Counted from the first letter of the stretch, positions 6,395 through 14,136 are shown. The stretch: 14,136 bases of DNA from Deltaproteobacteria bacterium (GCA_002716165.1 PAZT01000052.1:1-14136); one strand, 5' to 3'. The notes: a model not told the origin generated them from the sequence alone. Made by a program: numbers and translations.

Positions 6395-7879
6395 ATGTCT
6401 ACATCAAATTCATTTTCAAAAAAAAATATAATATTTATATTTTTGTATCTCATTTTTGCCATAATTTTAAATTCCTGCCGCAAAACAGAAGACTCAATTA
6501 GCTCCACTGATCCTTGTTACACCTCTTCGCCTTCTGATGAAGGTTCATGCATATCTTCTTGGACACTAACGGCTTCAACTAAAATTCCCCTTCTAGTGGT
6601 AAGAGTCCAATACAACAATGCTTGTTTTATCAGCGATGAAACTACTTGGGCTAATAAAATGTTTGGTACAGCTGAAGGACAGATGAATCATTACATGGCT
6701 GAAACCACCTATAATAATTATCAGTTCTCTCCTGCCTCAGAATCATCTGGCTGTGGTAATGATGGAGTTATTACTGTTAGCATGGCGGAAAATCATCCCA
6801 ACACGCAGCAAGATTCCTGGGCATGCTACGCTGCAAAAGCAATTACGGAAACAGATTCAAATGTTGATTTCGCTGCTTTTGACATAGATAGCAATGGTAA
6901 AATTAGCGCTAACGAACTACAGGTCATTTTTATGGTTGCTGGTGGAGAAAGTGCCACTGGATTAAATTCTCCAGGAGGTGTTTGGGCTATGGCAGGAAGT
7001 ATGCTATGTGATTTAAATGAAGACGGCCAATACGCAGATGAGTCTGGTGAACATGGCATTACGCTAGATAATGTTAGGATGTTAGGAATCAATTCAGTCA
7101 CTTACGGACAAAACGGTTACTCGCAATTTGGTGAGCTGCATGGCAGTGCATTCCTTTCATGGGACGCAACTATTGGTGTCATAATCCACGAACTTGGGCA
7201 TGCTTATTTCGACTTGCCAGATTTGTATGATACTTCCTACTTAACAGCCGGAATAGGAAATTTTGGAGTTATGGGAAGTGGGATCTGGGGAAAAAAGACC
7301 CTCAGTGAAAAAGTAGGATCAACACCAGTTCATTTTAGTGCGTGGTCCAAGGAGAGTCTTGGTGTATGTGTCCCCCAGACTGTATCTTCTGGAGAAGATA
7401 ACTATACCCTGCCAGCAGTATATCAAATGATAGATAATTCTTCATCATGCGGAATATACAAAGCTTCTACTTCTTCCAGCGATGAATATTTTCTCTTTGA
7501 AAACCGTTCTGCGGGAGGATATGATGAAGGCCTAAACTTCCGAATCAATGACAACAGTTCAAACACAATAATAGGGACTAAATACTCTGGGGGACTTGCA
7601 GTATGGCATGTTAAGGATATTCTCAGCACCTGTCTTGTTAACAACAACTGCATGGCACTAAATCCACCTCTTATTGATCTCGAGGAAGCTAATGACGCAG
7701 ATTTAGATAATCCACTTTCAAATGGCAGAACCACCCATCTTTTTTACAGTGGAAACAGCATTACTTTTGACAACAGCACTAGTCCAAATAGTAATCTTTA
7801 TGATGATAATTCATCTGGCATTTCCCTGTCAAATATAAGTGTAGCCGGTGATAACATGACTCTAACTATCAGCAAATGA
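6395..7879 (+). CDS. M6-family (immune inhibitor A-like) metalloprotease, lipoprotein
   Basis: This 494-residue secreted zinc protease has an N-terminal hydrophobic signal ending in a lipobox-like ILNSC (C28), so it is probably a lipid-anchored envelope enzyme. The catalytic domain begins almost at once (IPLLVVRVQY, 64-73). It contains a canonical EF-hand-type calcium loop at 163-174 (D163, D165, N167, G168, E174) followed by VIFMVAGGES, and a second acidic loop at 206-211. The zinc motif is HELGH (265-269, E266 catalytic) with DLPDLYD; FGVMGSG (290-296) is a Met-turn candidate. FSAWSKESLG (314-323), EYFLFENR (364-371) and GGLAVWHVKD (399-408) are all typical of M6. Ten further cysteines suggest disulfides. 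The usual N-terminal propeptide is absent, with only ~35 residues between C28 and the catalytic core, and a propeptide-like protein is encoded immediately downstream. Start ATG 6395 has no Shine-Dalgarno. Confidence 0.9.
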   Translation: MSTSNSFSKKNIIFIFLYLIFAIILNSCRKTEDSISSTDPCYTSSPSDEGSCISSWTLTASTKIPLLVVRVQYNNACFISDETTWANKMFGTAEGQMNHYMAETTYNNYQFSPASESSGCGNDGVITVSMAENHPNTQQDSWACYAAKAITETDSNVDFAAFDIDSNGKISANELQVIFMVAGGESATGLNSPGGVWAMAGSMLCDLNEDGQYADESGEHGITLDNVRMLGINSVTYGQNGYSQFGELHGSAFLSWDATIGVIIHELGHAYFDLPDLYDTSYLTAGIGNFGVMGSGIWGKKTLSEKVGSTPVHFSAWSKESLGVCVPQTVSSGEDNYTLPAVYQMIDNSSSCGIYKASTSSSDEYFLFENRSAGGYDEGLNFRINDNSSNTIIGTKYSGGLAVWHVKDILSTCLVNNNCMALNPPLIDLEEANDADLDNPLSNGRTTHLFYSGNSITFDNSTSPNSNLYDDNSSGISLSNISVAGDNMTLTISK

Positions 7880-8286
7880 AAAAAAACATGAAATTAAATA
7901 TTCTCACAATTCTTCTGCTTGCGAGTTTTGCAGTAAAATTATTAGGAGTACCCGCAGCCCCATTTTTAATCACCTTTGCACAGCCTGACGGCTCTACTTT
8001 TAGGGCTCATCTAAAGGGAGATGAATATTTCAGCTGGATTGAGATGGAAAATAAGATGATCATAGTTAAAAATAAAAAAAGTGGATTCTTTGAATTGGCT
8101 CTGATAAAACGAGATAAAAAAAATAGATTACTTCTTTTACCATCAGGAGTTCCAGTAATAGATCGTGGTCACTCTTCTCTCAAGACTAATCACAATATAC
8201 CTAAAATTAGTCCAGAACAATTGGGAGAAATCTGGCAAAATAAAATCGATGAAAGAAGAAATATTAAATTGATGCAGACAAATTAA
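7876..8286 (+). CDS. Stand-alone M6-protease propeptide-like secreted protein
   Basis: The ATG overlaps the stop of the M6 protease (ATGA, 7876-7879), so the pair is probably translationally coupled; a second in-frame ATG (7888, M5) is an alternative start that keeps the signal peptide. The 136-residue product has a signal peptide (hydrophobic 7-24, likely cleavage near VPAAP). Its core has the features that I know from the N-terminal pro-region of M6 proteases: FAQPDGSTF (34-42), LKGDEYFSW (46-54), MIIVKNKKSGFFELA (61-75), LLLLPSGVPV (85-94) and a basic helical tail with ISPEQLGEIW (111-120). No catalytic motif is present. Because the upstream protease lacks this region, the likely role is a trans-acting folding helper or inhibitor of that protease, acting in the periplasm or at the surface. 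Family resemblance is from memory of the motif pattern; the trans role is inference. Confidence 0.75.
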   Translation: MKKNMKLNILTILLLASFAVKLLGVPAAPFLITFAQPDGSTFRAHLKGDEYFSWIEMENKMIIVKNKKSGFFELALIKRDKKNRLLLLPSGVPVIDRGHSSLKTNHNIPKISPEQLGEIWQNKIDERRNIKLMQTN

Positions 8287-8335
8287 TGGTCATAAATATT
8301 TCATTACCAGCTTAAAGTTCAAAATACTTAATCAA

Positions 8336-8716
8336 TTAAATCATCTTGCCCAGCAGCATTCCAATGTAGCACATTCCTATACATGCAATTAAATTAAGGG
8401 CTATATTGAAAATGGCACTGAATAATGCACCATTCAATAGCATTTGTAGTGATTCGTAGCTGAATGCAGAAAATGTAGTGAATGCCCCGAGAAATCCTAC
8501 TGTCAATCCAAGCCTTAGAGCGCTGTTTATCTCCGGTCGTTCATTAAAGAAAGTAAAAAACCAGCCAAAAGCAAGTGAGCCTGTAACGTTCACTGCCAAA
8601 GTACCATAAGGGAGAGAACTACCCAATATAATCCCCATTTCCCTAGAAATAACAAATCTTGCAATTGAACCTAAACCTCCGCCAATTGCAATTGCGAATA
8701 GAGAAACTTCAGTCAT
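8336..8716 (-). CDS. crcB: CrcB/FluC fluoride ion channel
   Basis: This 126-residue, four-helix inner-membrane protein has all the family signatures: GGGLGSIARFVIS (12-24, with R20), GTLAVNVTGSLAFGWF (38-53, with N43) and GFLGAFTTFSAFSYE (74-88, with the TTFS break of the third helix and pore phenylalanines). FluC proteins form antiparallel dimers that export fluoride passively, protecting enolase and pyrophosphatase. The length is normal. The start is ATG 8716, no Shine-Dalgarno. A fluoride riboswitch often precedes such genes; I did not recognise one in the 243 bases upstream. The gene is convergent with the protease operon (49 bases apart) and separated from the upstream hydrolase gene by 243 bases, so it probably has its own promoter. 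Confidence 0.93.
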   Translation of the reverse strand: MTEVSLFAIAIGGGLGSIARFVISREMGIILGSSLPYGTLAVNVTGSLAFGWFFTFFNERPEINSALRLGLTVGFLGAFTTFSAFSYESLQMLLNGALFSAIFNIALNLIACIGMCYIGMLLGKMI

Positions 8717-8819
8717 TTTAAGAATTTAAATATTTTCTGAGAATTAATTAAGAAATAATAGGTATAAAACAAAAATTGTTAGAGGAAAATGTTCTACATC
8801 TTTGATTTTAAATAAGAAT

Positions 8820-8945
8820 CTATGATATACACTTATTCTTTAAGTCCTCTAAAAAAACCCTCTCTAGATCCTCAATAGACTCATCTGCCCAATGCCAATT
8901 CAATAATTTGAAGATTATCTTTTTCTCTTAAATTGCCTTAAGGCC
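8820..8945 (-). pseudogene. Possible relic of a small gene
   Basis: In the minus direction, reading across three frames gives protein-like segments. TALRQFK comes first, then, past the A-rich stretch near 8920-8930, EKDNLQIIELALG. Finally, from 8903 to a stop at 8820, WADESIEDLERVFLEDLKNK. The last segment is acidic, amphipathic and clearly non-random in appearance, but no single frame has a start codon and adequate length. It may be a frameshifted remnant of a gene once following the hydrolase, or chance. I do not recognise a family. Confidence 0.25.
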
Positions 8946-8959
8946 GTCTATATATAAAC

Positions 8960-9874
8960 TTATTCTACAAGAAACTTTGCCAGTTCCTGCCTTTCATGTG
9001 GGGCGTGCGATGGGTTCTTCAGAAGCAGCACTCCTTTATATGGTGATTTCAGTAAAACTCTTTCTTGACGAGTGTAAAGGGTTGCGATTACATCTCCATC
9101 TAATACTGAATCACCAGCATCTATATTCCAGCAAATAACTCCTCCTTTTGGTGAATACCATTTTTTGAGCTGTCTCTCCACCTGCCATATTGTTGATCCT
9201 TTGGTTTTGGGAAGAATACCAAAAAATCTTCGTAGATATTTTAAGCTATCTTCCACCCACTCCTTAAGAAGTACTCTGCTTGAGGATAATTCAAAAGTAA
9301 GTGCTATTTTACCAAGCTGATGCTGAGTGTCTGCGAAGCTATATGAAGAATTATTCCATGTAAGAATGTGGGGTATGCCTAAACCTTCGGCATACTTTTT
9401 TTCAGTAACATGGGAGTAAATATGTGGTACTGTTTCGACTCCTGCAGTATGCAAATCAAGAATAATATTAGCCGGGTCAGCTAATTCTAGTAAGGTCCTG
9501 ATCCAGGAACCTTCCTGATTTGGTTCATCCTTTAAATTTGTAATTCGGTTCCAATTATAGCAATTTTGTTGATTGGTGTGAATATTATTGTAGCCTGTTT
9601 GAACACCCATAATTTGGCTGTCCATTCCCATTGGGTTTGAAAGCGGTACACAAATGAAATTATAAGCAAGCTGATGCTTCTCAATTTCTTTGATGAACTC
9701 ATATACAACAGGAATACCAGTTAGTTCAATTCCATGAATTCCACCCTGCAGATAAACCGTCTTTGTTGCATCAGGATGAGTATAGCGCCAAACATCAATT
9801 TCGAATTTGGTATTACTAGCCGTGGAGTGCAGGGGGAGAGTTTCACAAGTAAATTTCTGCGTCATTCTTTTCAA
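8960..9874 (-). CDS. Succinylglutamate desuccinylase/aspartoacylase-family zinc hydrolase
   Basis: The 304-residue product belongs to the M14-like AstE/AspA superfamily of zinc amidohydrolases. Zinc ligands are seen as GGIHGIE (H47, E50) and ILDLHTAG (H142). NWNR (107-110) fits the substrate-binding arginine region, and FELS (194-197) supplies the expected catalytic glutamate (E195). The C-terminal third (about 240-304: GGVICWNIDAGDSVLDGDVI, LKSPYKGVLLL) looks like the barrel-sandwich domain that caps these enzymes. The enzyme should remove an acyl group from an N-acyl amino acid or similar amide; the exact substrate is not readable. It starts at TTG 9874, only seven bases after the lipoprotein stop; ATG 9865 (M4) is an equally plausible start. 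The spacing implies co-transcription with the lipoprotein gene. Confidence 0.85.
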   Translation of the reverse strand: MKRMTQKFTCETLPLHSTASNTKFEIDVWRYTHPDATKTVYLQGGIHGIELTGIPVVYEFIKEIEKHQLAYNFICVPLSNPMGMDSQIMGVQTGYNNIHTNQQNCYNWNRITNLKDEPNQEGSWIRTLLELADPANIILDLHTAGVETVPHIYSHVTEKKYAEGLGIPHILTWNNSSYSFADTQHQLGKIALTFELSSSRVLLKEWVEDSLKYLRRFFGILPKTKGSTIWQVERQLKKWYSPKGGVICWNIDAGDSVLDGDVIATLYTRQERVLLKSPYKGVLLLKNPSHAPHERQELAKFLVE

Positions 9875-9881
9875 AAATTAC

Positions 9882-11495
9882 TCAATAATTATCTACATTT
9901 GAATCAGTACTTGCTTCATTGGACATAGTATTTATCTGGGTGAAACCCGAGACATTATCAAAATCAAAGACTGTCCAGAGATTCCCAACCCTGTTTGGAA
10001 CATAAAAGTTGTATGAGTTATCTTCATAGAAAACCTGCACATAAGTACCGTTATCTGCGAGGTGAGTGGAGCTACTGCCAGCATTTAACCTATCATATGC
10101 CATAACGTGAAAACGATAGCTTCCGTTGGTGCTATCCCTTACCTTAGAAATCGTTACTGTTTCTGGGCCACAACCTGATGAACAGCCAGCGACAATACCA
10201 TCAGTATTATCCTGATCAAGTGTAACATAATCTTGGGGAGAGCTATAAAGGTCAGTATAAACATGATAATCAGATGTAGCCACACCAGTATATGAGACTG
10301 AAGATGCTTGATTAGTTCCATACCATAGGTGAGTACCATCTGCAGAATTAGATTGTGTATCGTTATCATCACTCACTGGGATTTCAAGGTGAGAGTCAAA
10401 ATCTTCAGTCCCGTTCCAAGTCAGTACAATTCTCATTGCACCGGAAGGTAATGTCTCAGACATATTTGTATTTTGGTTTGAAACATTTCCACAAACGCTG
10501 GAATTAAAGTAGGATGTTATATAACCAGTCTTACTTGCTTCTACAGTATAATTAGCAGCATCAACACTGCTAAGGGTATAGTCTCCACTGGAATCCGTAG
10601 AAGCAGTTTGCCCTGAAACTGTACTTCCTGTTCTATTATTTAATCCACTCCTGATACTAATAGTTACTCCCGAAATTGCACTTCCTGATACTGCATCACT
10701 TACTGTGCCTGTGATATTTCCACTAGAACAACTGCTTGAAAGCATCGATAAAGTTGCAACAGTTATATTATCAGTATCTGATGCTAAACTTGCTGACTGT
10801 GTAGAACCCTGATAGTTAGTGAGACTATAAGTAAGCGTATAGTCTCCCTCAGTAAGAGCATAAATACCATAATCACCATTGCTATCTGAAGTTACGGTTT
10901 TAGTATAACCTCCAACATTATATTGAACTGAAACATTTTCTAGTGCAGTACTGTCAGATTGTTTTACAGTGGTGCCACTTATAATTCCAGAACCTGAAGT
11001 AAATCTATCGTAATATGTTATGAACCCATTAGTAGTATATGATTCAAATGCGACTCCATTTGCATCTTTAACAGATGCTGTAAATTTAATCTGGTAGGTT
11101 GTCCTATTATTAAGACTATCAGCTGGAGTTAATGTAAATGTTTTATCATCATTTGATACAGTTGGAGCTGCTGACATTTTTATACAGCTTGAAAAATTGT
11201 CTGATGATAGTTGAAAGCTTCCTGAGCAGGTAGTATCACTTGTATTTGTTGTAACTGTCCCAGTCGAAATTTCTTCATTGAACGTTACAGCAATAGTAGT
11301 AGTAACAGCGACATCTGAGGAATTATCTGTTGGACTTAGTGAGGAGATTGTGGGACTAATGGTATCGGCAGCACCTAATTTTTCGTAGTCACTTGCATCT
11401 CCGTATTCACTGGTTTCAGAACAGGTGCTAAGAAAAATTGCAGAAAGTGTTAAAGCTGTGATGAAATATAGAGTAGTTTTTTTTGGTGAAAACAT
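9882..11495 (-). CDS. Multidomain lipoprotein: Ig-like, two carboxypeptidase-regulatory-like and DUF2135/YfaP-like domains
   Basis: The 537-residue protein has a lipoprotein signal (FLSTC, C25) and an S/T/D-rich, low-lysine composition typical of exposed proteins. Domains in order: a bacterial Ig-like domain of the SbsA/Big_5 type (about 45-162: ISPTISSLSPTDNSSDVAV, VTFNEEI, TYQIKF); a carboxypeptidase-regulatory-like β-sandwich (170-250: ISGTTV, SDSNGDYGIYALTEGDYTL); a second one (258-346: GNITGTVSDAVSG, TDSSGDYTLSSV, YTVEASKTGY); and a C-terminal domain (354-515) with RIVLTWNGTEDFDSHLEI, GTHLWYG, VTLDQDN and GPETVTI, the pattern of DUF2135/YfaP proteins. No enzymatic motif is seen. A surface binding or adhesion role is inferred. 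Start ATG 11495, no Shine-Dalgarno; the hydrolase gene follows after seven bases. Confidence 0.85.
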   Translation of the reverse strand: MFSPKKTTLYFITALTLSAIFLSTCSETSEYGDASDYEKLGAADTISPTISSLSPTDNSSDVAVTTTIAVTFNEEISTGTVTTNTSDTTCSGSFQLSSDNFSSCIKMSAAPTVSNDDKTFTLTPADSLNNRTTYQIKFTASVKDANGVAFESYTTNGFITYYDRFTSGSGIISGTTVKQSDSTALENVSVQYNVGGYTKTVTSDSNGDYGIYALTEGDYTLTYSLTNYQGSTQSASLASDTDNITVATLSMLSSSCSSGNITGTVSDAVSGSAISGVTISIRSGLNNRTGSTVSGQTASTDSSGDYTLSSVDAANYTVEASKTGYITSYFNSSVCGNVSNQNTNMSETLPSGAMRIVLTWNGTEDFDSHLEIPVSDDNDTQSNSADGTHLWYGTNQASSVSYTGVATSDYHVYTDLYSSPQDYVTLDQDNTDGIVAGCSSGCGPETVTISKVRDSTNGSYRFHVMAYDRLNAGSSSTHLADNGTYVQVFYEDNSYNFYVPNRVGNLWTVFDFDNVSGFTQINTMSNEASTDSNVDNY

Positions 11496-11606
11496 CTTAA
11501 TTGGCCTAATCTGTCATATTTCTGAATAAATTTGTGCATATGACCCTACCAGTGTCATGCTAGCTTATATAAATGCAGAATTCAAGCCAGCAATGAGTCC
11601 AGTTTT

Positions 11607-13214
11607 TTACATCCTGAAGACTCCATAATTTGAGCTTTCCAAGGGGGCATTGTAAGAAGCAGAAAGAGCCAACCCAAGTACCATTCTAGTATCTGCAGGA
11701 TCAATTACTCCATCGTCCCAGATACGGGCCGTGGCATAATATGGATGTCCCTGTTTTTCATATTGTTCCAAGATGAGACGCTTAAATTCTTCTTCTTCTT
11801 TTGAGCTCCATGATTTACCCGAAGACTCAATATTTTCGCGCCTCAATGTAGCCAGAACGGAAGCAGCTTGCTCTCCCCCCATTACCGAAATTCTCGCATT
11901 GGGCCATGTCCAAAGCATCCTTGGTCCATAAGCCCTACCACACATGCCATAATTACCAGCACCATGAGACCCTCCAATAATAACCGTAAATTTTGGTACT
12001 TTGGCACATGAGACTGCATTTACCATTTTTGCACCATCTTTGGCAATACCACCATGCTCATATTCTTTGCCAACCATAAAGCCTGTAATGTTTTGTAAGA
12101 AGATTAATGGAATAAGCCTTTGACAACATAACTCAATAAAATGAGAACCCTTAAGCGCAGATTCAGAAAATAAAATACCATTATTTGCAACAATTCCTAC
12201 TGGATAGCCGTGAATATGTGAAAATGCCGTCACAAGTGTTGTTCCGAAGTGTTCCTTGAATTCATTAATTTCAGAGCCGTCAACTAGCCGCGTAATAACT
12301 TCCCGGACGTCATACATCTGCCTATTATCATCAGGAATGACTCCATAGATTTCCTCACTAGGATATAAGGGCTCTAATAAAGATTTTGTTTCTACTGGAA
12401 CTATTTTTTTTCTACTCAGACCAGAGACAATATTTCTGGCAATACTGAGAGCGTGCTTATCATTTTCAGCTAGATGATCAGATACTCCAGAAATCTTACT
12501 GTGTATTTCCCCTCCTCCAAGTTCTTCAGCTGATACATTTTCTCCAGTGGCAGCCTTGACCAGTGGAGGACCACCTAAAAATATTGTACCCTGTTGCTTG
12601 ACAATAACATTCTCATCACTCATGGCTGGGACATATGCCCCTCCAGCTGTGCAGGATCCCATTACCAGAGCAATTTGAGGAATTCCTATTGCAGACATTT
12701 TGGCTTGATTATAAAATATGCGGCCAAAATGATCTCGGTCTGGAAAAACCTGATCCTGCAATGGAAGAAAAGCTCCACCTGAATCAACTAAATATATACA
12801 TGTGAGGTGATTTTCCATAGCAATTTCTTGCGCACGCAAGTGTTTTTTGACTGTTTCAGGATAGTATGTTCCTCCTTTGACAGTTGCATCATTTGCAACA
12901 ATAACGACCTCTTTTTCTGACACGCGCCCGATGCCCGTTATTATTCCTGCAGCAGGCAAATCATCATCGTACATTTCATTCGCAGCTAGTTGCGAAAACT
13001 CTAAAAATGGACTGCCCGAATCAAGCAACAAATTAACCCTTTCTCTAGGTAGAAGCTTACCTCTTTCAATGTGTTTCTTCCTTGATACTTCACTACCCCC
13101 TATGGAGGATTTCTTGATTTTGTCCCTAAGAACATCAATAAGTTCACGCATATGCTTATCATTTCTTTGGGAAACATCTGATTTAAAATCAATTTTTGTT
13201 TCAAAAATTGGCAT
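11607..13214 (-). CDS. mccB: Methylcrotonyl-CoA carboxylase carboxyltransferase (beta) subunit
   Basis: The 535-residue protein is a biotin-dependent acyl-CoA carboxyltransferase; by overall pattern it is the beta subunit of 3-methylcrotonyl-CoA carboxylase (also called liuB), which transfers carboxyl from carboxybiotin to 3-methylcrotonyl-CoA in leucine degradation. Visible landmarks are RGKLLPRERV (51-60), VIVANDATVKGGTYYP (104-119), YLVDSGGAFLPLQ (141-153), and the oxyanion-hole loop GSCTAGGAYVPAMSDE (186-201). The C-terminal half has FLQNITGFMVG (372-382) and GGSHGAGNYGMCGRAY (414-429). The full length fits the family. Geranyl-CoA carboxylase is a close alternative. The biotin-carrying alpha subunit is not in the window. 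Start ATG 13214 has an A/T leader without Shine-Dalgarno; the upstream aminotransferase ends 69 bases before it, so they may share a transcript. Confidence 0.93.
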   Translation of the reverse strand: MPIFETKIDFKSDVSQRNDKHMRELIDVLRDKIKKSSIGGSEVSRKKHIERGKLLPRERVNLLLDSGSPFLEFSQLAANEMYDDDLPAAGIITGIGRVSEKEVVIVANDATVKGGTYYPETVKKHLRAQEIAMENHLTCIYLVDSGGAFLPLQDQVFPDRDHFGRIFYNQAKMSAIGIPQIALVMGSCTAGGAYVPAMSDENVIVKQQGTIFLGGPPLVKAATGENVSAEELGGGEIHSKISGVSDHLAENDKHALSIARNIVSGLSRKKIVPVETKSLLEPLYPSEEIYGVIPDDNRQMYDVREVITRLVDGSEINEFKEHFGTTLVTAFSHIHGYPVGIVANNGILFSESALKGSHFIELCCQRLIPLIFLQNITGFMVGKEYEHGGIAKDGAKMVNAVSCAKVPKFTVIIGGSHGAGNYGMCGRAYGPRMLWTWPNARISVMGGEQAASVLATLRRENIESSGKSWSSKEEEEFKRLILEQYEKQGHPYYATARIWDDGVIDPADTRMVLGLALSASYNAPLESSNYGVFRM

Positions 13215-13283
13215 AAATTTTTTTTTAATAGTGTATAAATTTTAAGAAATGATAGTGACTAAAAATTGATGAATAAATTCTTT

Positions 13284-14136
13284 TTATATAACTCCCAATT
13301 TCTTTGCAGTCAAATCTAGGCATGATTTAACTAAATCATGCATCTCGTCTATTTGCTCTTTGGTAATAGTTAATGGAGGTGAAACAACCATGATATCTTT
13401 TATAGCGCGCATAACTATGTTTTTTTCAATACATATGTCACGGCAAATTTCGCCTACTTTTCTATCTTTTGGGAAATGCTTACGTTTTGCTTTGTCTTCC
13501 ACTAATTCAAGTGCACCAAGTAAACCAACATTCCTCACTTCTCCCACAAGGGGATGATTTTCGAATTCTTGCCAGCGTTTTTTTAAGTATGGTCCGGTTT
13601 CGTCTGCAACTTTTTCAATAAGTTTTTCTTCCTGCAAAATATTTATATTTTCCAAAGCTACTGCGCAGGCTGCAGGGTGGCCAGAATATGTAAACCCGTG
13701 CGCGAATTCACCTCCTTTTTCTACCAGTACATCCATCACCCTATCATTTATCATAACCCCACCAATAGGTAGATATCCTGAAGACAGTCCCTTAGCAATA
13801 GGCATTATATCCGGGAGAACACCGTAAGTTTCACATCCAAACCAACTCCCAGTACGACCAAATCCGCATATAACTTCATCTGTTATCATCAGGATATCGT
13901 ACTTTTTGCAAATTCTTTCAATTTCAGGCCAGTATGTGTCTGGAGGAATAATTACTCCTCCAGCTCCAAGTACGGGCTCCCCTATAAATGCTGCGACTCG
14001 ATTTGCTCCCAGTTCATTAATTTTGTTTTCAAGGGCCCTCGCAGCCTTTAAACCATAATCATCTTTGGAAAGTTCTCCACCATTCTTGTACCAGTATGGA
14101 CATTCAATGTGTTCTATATCTGGAATGGGTAGTCCA
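13284..14136 (-). CDS. Class-III aminotransferase, SpuC-like (putrescine/polyamine-pyruvate type), 5' end outside window
   Basis: The frame is open to the window edge, giving 283 C-terminal residues of a PLP enzyme of roughly 450; the ATG at 13889 is internal. Upstream of it the translation continues GLPIPDIEHIECPYWY, then AAFIGEPVLGAGGVIIPPDT and ERICKKYDIL. Class-III hallmarks follow: ITDEVICGFGRTG (its Asp pairs with the pyridine nitrogen of PLP), DIMPIAKGLSSGYLPIGG (its Lys, codon 13793-13791, forms the Schiff base), and FAHGFTYSGHPAACAVALEN. The tail with VVSPPLTITKEQIDE is typical. The whole pattern closely resembles Pseudomonas SpuC, putrescine-pyruvate aminotransferase, as I remember it, but relatives use other ω-amines. 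It should move an amino group from a diamine or ω-amino acid to pyruvate in the cytoplasm. Confidence 0.9.
   Translation of the reverse strand, partial: GLPIPDIEHIECPYWYKNGGELSKDDYGLKAARALENKINELGANRVAAFIGEPVLGAGGVIIPPDTYWPEIERICKKYDILMITDEVICGFGRTGSWFGCETYGVLPDIMPIAKGLSSGYLPIGGVMINDRVMDVLVEKGGEFAHGFTYSGHPAACAVALENINILQEEKLIEKVADETGPYLKKRWQEFENHPLVGEVRNVGLLGALELVEDKAKRKHFPKDRKVGEICRDICIEKNIVMRAIKDIMVVSPPLTITKEQIDEMHDLVKSCLDLTAKKLGVI

Noticed and set aside
8717..8959. Possible fluoride riboswitch upstream of crcB
   Set aside because: I looked for the conserved GG..GAUGG…CUGAU-type core and pseudoknot pieces on the minus strand and did not find them.
11536..11560. Imperfect inverted repeat between the carboxylase and lipoprotein genes
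   Set aside because: The only uninterrupted arms are short (ATGAC/GTCAT), and extending the match requires a two-base bulge; this is too weak to call an operator or terminator.
13284..13889. Aminotransferase as a 201-residue complete gene from ATG 13889
   Set aside because: The same frame continues upstream to the window edge with clear class-III aminotransferase sequence, so that ATG is internal.

Overview
The window reads as chromosomal DNA of a low-G+C, Gram-negative, probably marine bacterium. Two genes encode lipoproteins with lipobox-type signal peptides and several others encode periplasmic-type signal peptides. DUF1289, DUF2024, methylcrotonyl-CoA carboxylase and a SpuC-like aminotransferase are typical of proteobacteria-like genomes. 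The Ig-like/carboxypeptidase-regulatory lipoprotein style is reminiscent of groups such as SAR324, but the sequence alone does not fix the lineage. No rRNA, tRNA, CRISPR array, transposase or phage gene was seen.

Left part (1-6394): very AT-rich and gene-sparse. It opens with two diverged copies of a ~100-bp direct repeat (27-132 and 235-328). Then come an EamA/DMT exporter (minus), a decayed locus joining the start of one gene to the tail of a DUF2024 gene, two tiny overlapping genes (a DUF1289 four-cysteine protein and a 45-residue membrane protein), a P-loop sulfotransferase, a secreted TPR protein (minus), and a 541-residue exported protein with about 15 MORN repeats.

Middle (6395-8286): a lipoprotein metalloprotease of the M6 (immune inhibitor A-like) family whose own polypeptide lacks a propeptide. 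It is followed, with an ATGA stop/start overlap, by a small secreted protein that looks like a stand-alone M6 propeptide. This split arrangement is the most interesting system in the window: protease and putative pro-domain made in trans from one transcript.

Right part (8336-14136, all minus strand): moderate G+C and housekeeping-like. Reading in the direction of transcription, it holds a SpuC-like class-III aminotransferase (cut by the window edge), the methylcrotonyl-CoA carboxylase carboxyltransferase subunit, a multidomain lipoprotein (Ig-like, two carboxypeptidase-regulatory-like domains, DUF2135/YfaP-like), a succinylglutamate desuccinylase/aspartoacylase-family zinc hydrolase only a few bases downstream, and a CrcB/FluC fluoride channel. 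The first two suit amino-acid or polyamine catabolism; the lipoprotein and zinc hydrolase are probably co-transcribed.

Most starts lack a Shine-Dalgarno sequence and are preceded by A/T-rich leaders. The two clear exceptions are the 45-residue membrane protein and the truncated reading frame at 1737.
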